NCBI RefSeq assembly: GCF_039954625.1
Contig: NZ_CP157199.1
Span: 3,348,001 to 3,412,000, forward strand
Direction: 5' to 3'
Source of the DNA: Pontimicrobium sp. SW4
GTDB taxonomy: Bacteria > Bacteroidota > Bacteroidia > Flavobacteriales > Flavobacteriaceae
DNA length: 64,000 nt
Shown: positions 35,586 to 42,449 of the stretch, in pieces
Layout: each line of letters starts with the position of its first letter
Position numbering within the stretch: the stretch's first letter is position 1
The notes under the pieces: model-generated
What the model was told of the DNA's origin: nothing
The model's input: the letters and a program-made list of their open reading frames with translations, nothing else
Database searches by the model: none
Program-made: the position numbers and the translations under genes

Positions 35586-35705
35586 CGTGTTCGTGTATGG
35601 TTAGTTGCGTTGGCTAGAACTAAGTTAGCAAAAGAAAACGAACCAGAGGAAAATCCGTAGGATTTTCCGAGTAGGTAAGAACCAAGCAATTGACTATACA
35701 CGTTG
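35586..35705. repeat. cassette recombination site of c11 (attC-like, 120 bp)
   Basis: Left arm CGTGTTCGTGTATGGTTAGT then TGCGTTGG; right arm CCAAGCAATTGACTATACAC then GTTG. Internal hairpin GGAAAATCC-GTA-GGATTTTCC. The box GTTGGCTACA pairs imperfectly with the far end of c11 (GTTGCCAT at 36268-36275), the only clear boundary mismatch among the inner cassettes. Confidence 0.85.
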
Positions 35706-35709
35706 TTGG

Positions 35710-36012
35710 CTACAGTTTTTTTAATTCTTTTAATATAATTTTTCCTAATTCAAAAAAGGCATTACTCCAATTCATTTCTTTTTTTTCCGCATATAAAGAT
35801 ACTTGATTCGGCCATCCTTGATTCGAGCCATAAATATTATGTTTAGATTCAAGATGATTTTTTAGAGTGGATGTGAAACATTTATTGTCAGAACCAGCTT
35901 GAAATCCGTGAATAAATGAAGTTATTGTGTTTCTATCAATTGGATAAATCCACATAGAAGTTCTTTCTATAAAATGGTCTAGAGTTTTAAGTTCTTTAAT
36001 AGTCATTTCCAA
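35710..36012 (-). CDS. protein of unknown function (cassette c11, second gene)
   Basis: 100 residues, soluble, with a Trp/Tyr-rich middle (ERTSMWIYPIDRNTITSFIH; SNQGWPNQVSLYAE). No family recognised; the size and style recall immunity proteins of toxin systems but without proof. It lies 11 bases downstream of the 72-residue membrane protein gene in the same cassette. Confidence 0.55.
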   Translation of the reverse strand: MEMTIKELKTLDHFIERTSMWIYPIDRNTITSFIHGFQAGSDNKCFTSTLKNHLESKHNIYGSNQGWPNQVSLYAEKKEMNWSNAFFELGKIILKELKKL

Positions 36013-36023
36013 TTCGATTCAAT

Positions 36024-36242
36024 TCAAGAGTTTAAAAAATCCTTTTTGTTTTGGTATCTGAAAATCTTAATAAGTAAACCAACAATAGACAGAAAGACTA
36101 AAATGTTAATTCCGCCTCCAATAATTCCAAAAGTTAAAGGCTCCATTTTTGTATTAGTAAGAATTAATGACATTGATAGGTTTAATCCGATTCTTAAAAT
36201 CAAACTTATTATTACGAGATATACTAAATACTTTGCTTTCAT
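36024..36242 (-). CDS. two-helix membrane protein (cassette c11, first gene)
   Basis: 72 residues with two hydrophobic helices (YLVYLVIISLILRIGLNLSM; GIIGGGINILVFLSIVGLLI) and a basic, polar tail. No family recognised. Its ATG lies 33 bases from the cassette boundary next to unit E3. It is the first cassette gene behind the integrase. Confidence 0.55.
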   Translation of the reverse strand: MKAKYLVYLVIISLILRIGLNLSMSLILTNTKMEPLTFGIIGGGINILVFLSIVGLLIKIFRYQNKKDFLNS

Positions 36243-36275
36243 AAATTGCTTATGGGATTTTCAAATTGTTGCCAT

Positions 36276-36502
36276 CGTCCACTGTGTATGGCGTAGTGAG
36301 GCGCGCCTCACGGAGAGCCATAATTGCGCCTCATTCGCTATACACGCTGATGTGTGTAGTTTCGTGAGGAGTTCTCGTAGACTCGAATAAATATACAATT
36401 AATTTGGCGAGGTGCAATTAACAGTGGACGATGGTATGTAATTAGTAGAAAGGAAGCGTTTGCAAAACGCGATTCTACGTGCCGCAGGCAATTACATACC
36501 AT
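36276..36502. repeat. gene-less cassette-like unit E3 (227 bp), next to the integrase
   Basis: Identical to E1 and E2. Left flank GCCAT^C instead of AA^C, right flank CTAGTTATATGTGG. It lies 37 bases from the integrase stop codon, at the position where the array meets the integrase, so the right junction (36502/36503) marks the likely attI-like point. Confidence 0.92.
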
Positions 36503-36555
36503 CTAGTTATATGTGGACTAATATACTCATTATCCCAAATTATTCTCGGGATAAT
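36503..36555. other. array-integrase junction, candidate attI-like region and weak terminator
   Basis: Between unit E3 and the integrase stop codon lie only 37 bases (CTAGTTATATGTGG and following). A stem ATTATCCC/GGGATAAT with an 11-base loop at 36529-36555 overlaps the end of the integrase gene and could be a weak terminator or a structural element. No typical attI direct repeats are recognisable. Confidence 0.4.
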
Positions 36556-37721
36556 AGGAACTTTTGTTCCACTTTATTGGTTTTTGTTACTTGCTCTATA
36601 GCATAATCCAATGGGCTTTTTATATCTAATAAATCTTTACGTGCTACATGGGTGTAAATCATTGTTGTTTCGGGCTTTACATGACCAAGTAATTCTTGTA
36701 TATGTCTTAGACCAACACCACTCTCAAGTAAATGTGTCGCATAGCTGTGTCTTAACGTATGTGGAGTAATACGCCTATCAATATTAGCGGCTTTACATGA
36801 TCGCGATAAAAACTTTCTAACACTACTTGCTGAATATGGTTTGCCAATAGCACCTTCAACAAAATAAACTTTAGGCTTATAAGTCATTAAATAATTTTGC
36901 AATAAAGGCATAAAACTATCGGCAAGGGTGACATATCTATCTTTTCGTCCTTTTGCTTGATGAATAAAAAGCTGTTTTCTATGTATTTGAATATTAGCTA
37001 ATTTCAAATGCAACAATTCGCCAATACGTAATCCAGTTGAATAAATAAGTGCTAATATCGCTCTATGTTTTAAATTTTTAGTGCATTGTATTATGGTAAT
37101 CATTTCCTCTTGTGAGAGTACAGTAGGTAGAAGTTTAGATTTAGTTGGTCTAGTTAGTGCTAAATCACTAATGCCAGTTTTGGGATAAAAAACAATAAAC
37201 TGTTTCACTGCACTAATAAATTGACGCTGCGTGCTAATAGAATATTTTCGTTTAATAAATACCATCTCAATAAACATTTCAACATCCTTAACGGTTAAAT
37301 GTTTTAAAGCTTTATTGTTGTGGAACTCTATAAAATCAGCTATAAAAAAACTATAGGTAAGCACTGTACTTTTACTATAGCGTTTGCCAATTAAATACCT
37401 ATAAAAATTATTTAGGATATCCTTGTTTTGCTGTGTTAAATGTCTTTTTCGCTTATTTGGAAATTTTGCTTTTATGTCAGTTTTTTTATCGAACAGCAAA
37501 CGGTTATCAATGTAGGCATGACCCTTAAAAATTGAATAAATCTGTTTCAAATTTTCTGAATTATTTTTTATATACCAACTTTTTAATGTGGTACTCCATT
37601 TAGCATTTGGTAAATGTTTTACAACATTTATTAAGGACCAATTATGTTTGAAACTAATAAGAATTTGGTTTTGTTTTCTATGAATTACTTTTGAAAGAGT
37701 TAATATTGGTAATCTACTCAT
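36540..37721 (-). CDS. tyrosine recombinase (XerC/IntI-like integrase of the cassette array)
   Basis: 393 residues. Residues 1-95 are a basic N-terminal extension common in Bacteroidota recombinases; 96-190 form the core-binding SAM-like domain (RYSKSTVLTYSFFIADFIEF). The catalytic domain has all key residues: Arg232 (TGLRIGELLHL), Lys257 (QAKGRKDR), His321/Arg324 (HTLRHS), His347 (LLGH) and Tyr356 (TTMIYTHV). The end KSPLD mirrors the RSPLD of integron integrases, but the IntI-specific insertion before the HxxR box is missing. It is transcribed towards the cassettes, unlike classical integrons. Inferred to cut and join the G^TT sites. Confidence 0.93.
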   Translation of the reverse strand: MSRLPILTLSKVIHRKQNQILISFKHNWSLINVVKHLPNAKWSTTLKSWYIKNNSENLKQIYSIFKGHAYIDNRLLFDKKTDIKAKFPNKRKRHLTQQNKDILNNFYRYLIGKRYSKSTVLTYSFFIADFIEFHNNKALKHLTVKDVEMFIEMVFIKRKYSISTQRQFISAVKQFIVFYPKTGISDLALTRPTKSKLLPTVLSQEEMITIIQCTKNLKHRAILALIYSTGLRIGELLHLKLANIQIHRKQLFIHQAKGRKDRYVTLADSFMPLLQNYLMTYKPKVYFVEGAIGKPYSASSVRKFLSRSCKAANIDRRITPHTLRHSYATHLLESGVGLRHIQELLGHVKPETTMIYTHVARKDLLDIKSPLDYAIEQVTKTNKVEQKFLLSRE

Positions 37722-37833
37722 AATGATAGTGTTAATGCGACTTTAAATCTACAAAAACTATACAATTTAGCCTAATAAAGCGTATTTATAAAAACCAATA
37801 AGTTAAATAACAAAAAAGTGGAATATTAAACTA

Positions 37834-38490
37834 CTACTTTTTTAACCTCTTTATTGCTGAAAAAGCTTTATCTACAAAATCTTCTTCTACTAAAATGGTA
37901 AATTCGTTGGTAGTAGAAACAACTTCATATAAAGTAATACCTTCCCATGCTAAGCGTTTAAAAAAATGGTAATATAAGCCAGCAATTTTAGAGTTTTCTT
38001 CAGGCAAATTTATACTTATAGCAGACAGCCCATCTTGAATGGCTATAAGGTTTTCATCTTTAAAACATTCCATAATAAAAGGCTTTAAACTGCTGGAAAT
38101 AATAATATTACTTTCATGTATACCTCTCGTGAAGGTGTAAAATAATTTAGATTGACCTTTTACTTTTTCTAATATTTTAGAATGATTTTGTATTAATGTA
38201 TGAGAGTTTTTAACTGTAAAATCAGTAAGGTTAGAACGTACAGTGATATCGCCTAAGTTATTGATGATTTTTTTCATCTTTAACGAATGCCCTGGAACCA
38301 TAGGTGAATTATAGCGCCTTAAAGCCATCATAATAGCTGCCGATTTTACAGGTTTTTTTAGCATATTGCTAATTGGTTGTTGCAGTTCTTCGGCTAAGGC
38401 ACTGTAATTTATGATGCCTCGCGATAAAGCTTCTTCTAAATATGGTTGTGTAATAAGTACATCTTCTACACAGCTTGCAATTGTTTTCAT
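37834..38490 (-). CDS. ACT-domain-like protein next to lysC
   Basis: 218 residues, cytosolic, no clear catalytic motif. The C-terminal half has a regulatory (ACT-like) pattern: ENLIAIQDGLSAISINLPEE, then IAGLYYHFFKRLAWEGITLY. The N-terminal half (KTIASCVEDVLITQPYLEEA; LSRGIINYSALAEELQ) may be a DNA- or protein-binding part. It lies divergently next to the aspartate kinase gene, in which ACT domains sense lysine or threonine; a link to amino acid control is inferred. Confidence 0.5.
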   Translation of the reverse strand: MKTIASCVEDVLITQPYLEEALSRGIINYSALAEELQQPISNMLKKPVKSAAIMMALRRYNSPMVPGHSLKMKKIINNLGDITVRSNLTDFTVKNSHTLIQNHSKILEKVKGQSKLFYTFTRGIHESNIIISSSLKPFIMECFKDENLIAIQDGLSAISINLPEENSKIAGLYYHFFKRLAWEGITLYEVVSTTNEFTILVEEDFVDKAFSAIKRLKK

Positions 38491-38680
38491 GTGTTAAATA
38501 ATTAACAATATGTGCAAATTTAAACTTTTTTATTAAAAAAAGTGGTGGTAGTTATTATCTTATTTAGTTTTGATATTAAATTATTTATATGAAATGAGCC
38601 ATAACAATTGAGAGGATACCAACCGAGATGTTCAATGGCGAATTCCATATGACAATTAAATAGTAATAAAAAAAGAACAG

Positions 38681-40000
38681 ATGAAAGTTTTAAAATTTGG
38701 AGGTACCTCTGTTGGATCTGTAGAAAACATAAACAACGTTAAGAATATTATTGATGATGGACAAAGTAAAATTGTCGTTCTATCCGCAATGTCAGGTACA
38801 ACAAACGCTTTAGTCTCTATTGCTAATTGTATTGCAGATGGTAAATCCAATAAAGCATTAGATCAAATAAATGAATTGCATACCCATTACTTTAATACGT
38901 TAGAGAACTTACTTACAAATGAAACCTATAAAGAAGCTGCAAAAGAATATGTTAACTCTATTTTTAATTTTCTAGTAGAATCTACTTACTCAAACTATTC
39001 TACTTTGTTAGAAAATAAAATTATTGCCCAAGGTGAATTGTTATCCACATATATGTTTAATAGCTTTTTAAATCAAGAAGGTATTAAATCTACTTTACTT
39101 TCAGCTTTAGAATTTATGAGAATAGATAAAACAAAAGAGCCAGATTTTTTCTATATAAAGCAGCATTTTAATACGGTATTTAATAACGCTAATACAGCTA
39201 CTATATATGTAACTCAAGGTTTTATTTGTATAGATGAACACGGAAACATTTCAAATTTGCAACGTGGAGGGAGCGATTATACAGCTACTATTCTAGGTGC
39301 AGTTACAAAGGCTGAAGAAGTTCAAATATGGACAGATATTGATGGGATGCATAATAACGACCCTAGATATGTAGAGCACACACAGCCAATTAAAAACTTG
39401 TCTTATGATGAAGCAGCAGAATTAGCATATTTTGGAGCAAAAATATTACATCCTCAAACTGTAACACCAGTTAGAATTGATAATATTCCTGTGCGATTAA
39501 AAAACACAATGAATCCGTTAGCTCAAGGAACTTTAATCACTAATAACAATTCAAAAAGCGGAATTAAAGCAATTGCTGCGAAAGACAATATAACAGCAAT
39601 AAAAATTAAATCTGGTAGAATGCTACAGGCTCATGGTTTCTTAAAAAAAGTTTTCGAGATTTTCGAGGCATTTGAAACATCTATAGATATGATTACCACA
39701 TCTGAAGTTGCAGTGTCCTTGACTATTGATGATGATTCTAATCTTGACAATATTATAACTGAATTAGAAAAAATTGCATTAATTGAGGTAGACAGAAATC
39801 AAAGTATTATATGTTTGGTTGGACACTCAATTGTACATCATCCAAAAACATTTAAATTATTTCAAGTTTTAAAAGATGTAAATGTAAGAATGATTTCTTA
39901 CGGAGGAAGTAATAATAATATATCTCTACTAGTTCCGACCTCTAGGAAAAAGGATACTTTAGAGAAATTACAGAACTATATTTTTAAGCTTATAGCTTAG
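38681..40000 (+). CDS. lysC: aspartate kinase (monofunctional)
   Basis: 439 residues. KFGGTSVGSVENINNVKNII at the start, GRGGSDYT-type site LQRGGSDYTATILGA near residue 208, and WTDIDGMHNNDPR near residue 228. The C-terminal ACT repeats lie after about residue 300. It phosphorylates aspartate as the first step to Lys, Thr and Met. A bidirectional terminator separates it from gldD. Confidence 0.95.
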   Translation: MKVLKFGGTSVGSVENINNVKNIIDDGQSKIVVLSAMSGTTNALVSIANCIADGKSNKALDQINELHTHYFNTLENLLTNETYKEAAKEYVNSIFNFLVESTYSNYSTLLENKIIAQGELLSTYMFNSFLNQEGIKSTLLSALEFMRIDKTKEPDFFYIKQHFNTVFNNANTATIYVTQGFICIDEHGNISNLQRGGSDYTATILGAVTKAEEVQIWTDIDGMHNNDPRYVEHTQPIKNLSYDEAAELAYFGAKILHPQTVTPVRIDNIPVRLKNTMNPLAQGTLITNNNSKSGIKAIAAKDNITAIKIKSGRMLQAHGFLKKVFEIFEAFETSIDMITTSEVAVSLTIDDDSNLDNIITELEKIALIEVDRNQSIICLVGHSIVHHPKTFKLFQVLKDVNVRMISYGGSNNNISLLVPTSRKKDTLEKLQNYIFKLIA

Positions 40001-40008
40001 TTAATTAG

Positions 40009-40041
40009 AAAAGGTTGTACTACTGTAGTATAACCTTTTAT
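40009..40041. terminator. bidirectional terminator between lysC and gldD
   Basis: Stem AAAAGGTTGTACTAC/AGTATAACCTTTT with a 3-base loop, A-rich before and T-rich after. It lies between the convergent lysC and gldD genes and touches the gldD stop codon. Confidence 0.8.
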
Positions 40042-40613
40042 TCTTTCCAACGAATAGTCTCCATAATATGCTGAATATCTTTCTTTAAATAATCTGCCGC
40101 TGGAAGAATAGAATCGTAATTTGGTTTAGCATAAAAGTATAAAGACCCAGTAACGAAATGGTTTATACTATCAGTTACATAAAACTGTGATTGTGAAGCT
40201 GCATTTCCACCAACTTCATAAAACATCCCATAAACTTTATTCATAGGGTCTAAAAAAGGTTGTTCTATAATTTCATCGGCTCTTTGAGAATGTTTTTGAG
40301 TAATATTTTGTGCATCTATTAAGTAGGGTTCTAGGTTCTTATTAATAATCTCTTTGTAGGTAATATAAATAGTGCCTTTTAACGAAGGGTAAGAAATGTC
40401 TAAACTATAAGACTTTTCATCAGGAGACACTTTTATATTGCTAATATCTCTAGCAAACATATTTTTTTCGAAAGCAAAAGGAAGCTCAGATTCAATTGGT
40501 ATATATTGATGCGCAGGATATTCTAATCGTAAAAACGCTTTTGGTTTAGGAATTGGATCATTTCCACAAGAAATGCAGCACACTGTTAATACTAATAAAA
40601 AGATATTTCTCAT
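40038..40613 (-). CDS. gldD: gliding motility lipoprotein GldD
   Basis: 191 residues with an SPII signal (LLVLTVCCISCGNDP). The start PIPKPKAFLRLEYPAHQYIP and the middle QPFLDPMNKVYGMFYEVGGN match GldD, a lipoprotein needed for gliding and type IX secretion in Flavobacteriia. It directly follows gldE (1 base apart). Together with gldE it marks the organism as a flavobacterium. Confidence 0.9.
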   Translation of the reverse strand: MRNIFLLVLTVCCISCGNDPIPKPKAFLRLEYPAHQYIPIESELPFAFEKNMFARDISNIKVSPDEKSYSLDISYPSLKGTIYITYKEIINKNLEPYLIDAQNITQKHSQRADEIIEQPFLDPMNKVYGMFYEVGGNAASQSQFYVTDSINHFVTGSLYFYAKPNYDSILPAADYLKKDIQHIMETIRWKE

Positions 40614-41915
40614 TTAATTAATGGTGATTTTTACTTGTTTAATGCGTTTTTTATCTAAAGATTCTATAGTAAAAACGTAATTCTCAAAATTTATTTTACT
40701 ATCTAATTTTGGAAAGTTTCCAGAAATTTCCAAAACAAATCCTGCAATAGTTTCTGCTTCTCCTTTTTTGTCTTCAAAAACACTTTCATCTTCAGCTTTA
40801 ATAATACGATAAAAATCTTTTAAAGTTGTTTTACCATCAAAAACAAAGTTATTATTATCTAATTTTGAATAGATGAGATCATCATCATCAAACTCATCAC
40901 TTATATCACCAACAATTTCTTCAATAACATCTTCTAAAGATACAATTCCTGAAGTACCTCCATACTCATCAACTACAACAGCTAGATGGACTTTCTTTTC
41001 TTGGAATTCTTGCATTAAATCGTCCAGCTTTTTATTCTCAGGAACAAAAAAAGGGTCGCGTAGTAAAGAGGTCCAATTAAATTGCTTTTTTCCTATATGA
41101 GGCAACAAATCTTTTACATATAATATGCCTATAACATTATCGACATTATCTTGATATACAGGAATTCGAGAATAGCCATTTTTAATAATTTCTGGAACGA
41201 TATCGATATATTTAGTGGTATTGTCTAGAGCAAAAATATCTATTCTCGGACGCATTACTTGTTTGGTGTCAGTATTTCCAAATGATACGATGCCTTGTAG
41301 TATTTTATGCTCCTCTTTAGTAGTGTCTTCTTCGCTAGTTAGTTCTAATGCTTGAGATAATTGGTCAACACTAATATTAGATTTTTGCTTTCCTAACTTA
41401 TTATGTATTGCAATAGTAATACTTCGCATAGGTAAACTTAAAGGAGAAATTAGTACATCTAAAACGCGTAATGGATACGCCATAAATTTTGCAAATTTCA
41501 GACTATTTCTACTCGCATAAATTTTAGGTAAAATTTCACCAAATAATAAAATTAGAAAAGTGACTACACCAACTTCAATTAAAAACTTAAACCAAGTAGG
41601 AGATAAATTTGCAAAGTAAAACTCGCTTAAATATGCAAACAATATAACTATGGCAATATTTATAAAGTTATTTGCTACCAAAATAGTCGCTAAAAGCTTC
41701 TTAGGTTTTTCTAATAACTTATAGATAATTTCTAGAGGTTTTGATTCTTCAGTAGAATTATCAAAATCTGATTGCGTTAGCGAAAACAATGCAACTTCGG
41801 CACCAGAAATTAATGCAGAACATAGTAACAGTAAAAAAAACAATATAATTCCAGATACTGTTGAAGTATCTATGGCAGTAAGAGATATTGTTAAACTAAT
41901 GGGGTCAGAATCCAA
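40614..41915 (-). CDS. gldE: gliding motility-associated protein GldE
   Basis: 433 residues, CNNM/CorC layout: about three transmembrane helices at residues 15-165, two CBS motifs at 200-330 (KQVMRPRIDIFALD; VHLAVVVDEYGGTSGIVSLE), and a CorC/HlyC domain after 345. It resembles Mg2+/Co2+ efflux-associated proteins and is annotated as GldE when next to gldD. It lies 21 bases from ssb and forms an operon mutY-ssb-gldE-gldD. Confidence 0.9.
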   Translation of the reverse strand: MDSDPISLTISLTAIDTSTVSGIILFFLLLLCSALISGAEVALFSLTQSDFDNSTEESKPLEIIYKLLEKPKKLLATILVANNFINIAIVILFAYLSEFYFANLSPTWFKFLIEVGVVTFLILLFGEILPKIYASRNSLKFAKFMAYPLRVLDVLISPLSLPMRSITIAIHNKLGKQKSNISVDQLSQALELTSEEDTTKEEHKILQGIVSFGNTDTKQVMRPRIDIFALDNTTKYIDIVPEIIKNGYSRIPVYQDNVDNVIGILYVKDLLPHIGKKQFNWTSLLRDPFFVPENKKLDDLMQEFQEKKVHLAVVVDEYGGTSGIVSLEDVIEEIVGDISDEFDDDDLIYSKLDNNNFVFDGKTTLKDFYRIIKAEDESVFEDKKGEAETIAGFVLEISGNFPKLDSKINFENYVFTIESLDKKRIKQVKITIN

Positions 41916-41936
41916 ATTTATACGTTTTGGTTAATA

Positions 41937-42380
41937 TTAAAATGGTAAATCATCATTATCATCTCCAATAGGTTCACTTACTTGGTTTTGTGTTGACTGA
42001 GTGGCTGAGGCTTGAGAAGTTCCCGGAGTATTACCACTTTCGTTTTTGGTTGTTAAAAATGTAAAGTCGTTACAATAAATTTCGGTTGAATAGCGATCAT
42101 TACCCTTGTCATCTTGCCATTTACGTGTTTTAATTCTTCCTTCTATATATACCTTATCGCCTTTACTTAAGTATTTTTCACAAATTTCAGCTGCTTTATT
42201 ACGTACAACAATGTTGTGCCATTCAGTATTAGTCACACGTTCATTGGTTTGCTTATTTGTATAAGTCTCGTTGGTTGCTAAAGGAAAACGACCAACACAA
42301 TTTTTATCATCAAAATAATGCATTTTCACTTCATCTCCTAAATGCCCAATTAGCATTACTTTGTTTAACGTTCCTGACAT
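41937..42380 (-). CDS. ssb: single-stranded DNA-binding protein
   Basis: 147 residues. OB-fold in residues 1-105 (NKVMLIGHLGDEVKMHYF; TEWHNIVVRNKAAEI; KVYIEGRIKTRKWQDDKGN), a disordered Ser/Thr/Gln linker, and the acidic tip DDNDDLPF that recruits partner proteins. It coats single-stranded DNA in replication and repair. It lies 69 bases downstream of mutY. Confidence 0.96.
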   Translation of the reverse strand: MSGTLNKVMLIGHLGDEVKMHYFDDKNCVGRFPLATNETYTNKQTNERVTNTEWHNIVVRNKAAEICEKYLSKGDKVYIEGRIKTRKWQDDKGNDRYSTEIYCNDFTFLTTKNESGNTPGTSQASATQSTQNQVSEPIGDDNDDLPF

Positions 42381-42449
42381 AATAAATTGTTTTAGACCAC
42401 AAAATTAGTGGTTTTTAAATTGATTTATTTAAAAGTAATAAAAAAGCTT

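Larger units (their letters stand above)
18240..37721 (-). mobile_element. integron-like island: tyrosine recombinase plus cassette array
   Basis: Contains the recombinase (36540-37721), three gene-less units E1-E3 and eleven gene cassettes: c1 18753-20548, c2 20776-22771, c3 22772-24484, c4 24712-26323, c5 26324-27085, c6 27086-27773, c7 27774-33513, c8 33514-34204, c9 34205-35029, c10 35030-35585, c11 35586-36275. Cassette junctions lie at AA^C (plus strand), equal to G^TT read in the gene direction; E units use AT^C. Each cassette reads TT-gene-site-G on the minus strand, as in classical integrons. In nearly every case the bases after TT are the reverse complement of the first bases of the cassette's own site. 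Cassette genes are unrelated to each other and almost all point the same way. The island splits brnQ from the ACT-like/lysC pair. Confidence 0.85.

Noticed and set aside
20776..35705. Site palindromes as simple rho-independent terminators
   Set aside because: They are about 120 bp, lack T-runs, and their ends match across genes with constant crossover bases; an additional terminator role cannot be excluded.
20549..36502. The repeated hairpins as a CRISPR array
   Set aside because: Units are long palindromes separated by whole genes, not 24-40 bp repeats with equal spacers; no cas genes.
36540..37721. Classical integron integrase IntI
   Set aside because: The IntI-specific insertion is absent, the orientation to the array is reversed, and most of the sites do not fit RYYYAAC/GTTRRRY beyond AAC/GTT (only GTTAGGC at 20895 matches).
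36540..37721. Phage or conjugative-element integrase
   Set aside because: No phage structural, relaxase or conjugation genes are visible in the island; the cargo is made of single cassettes.
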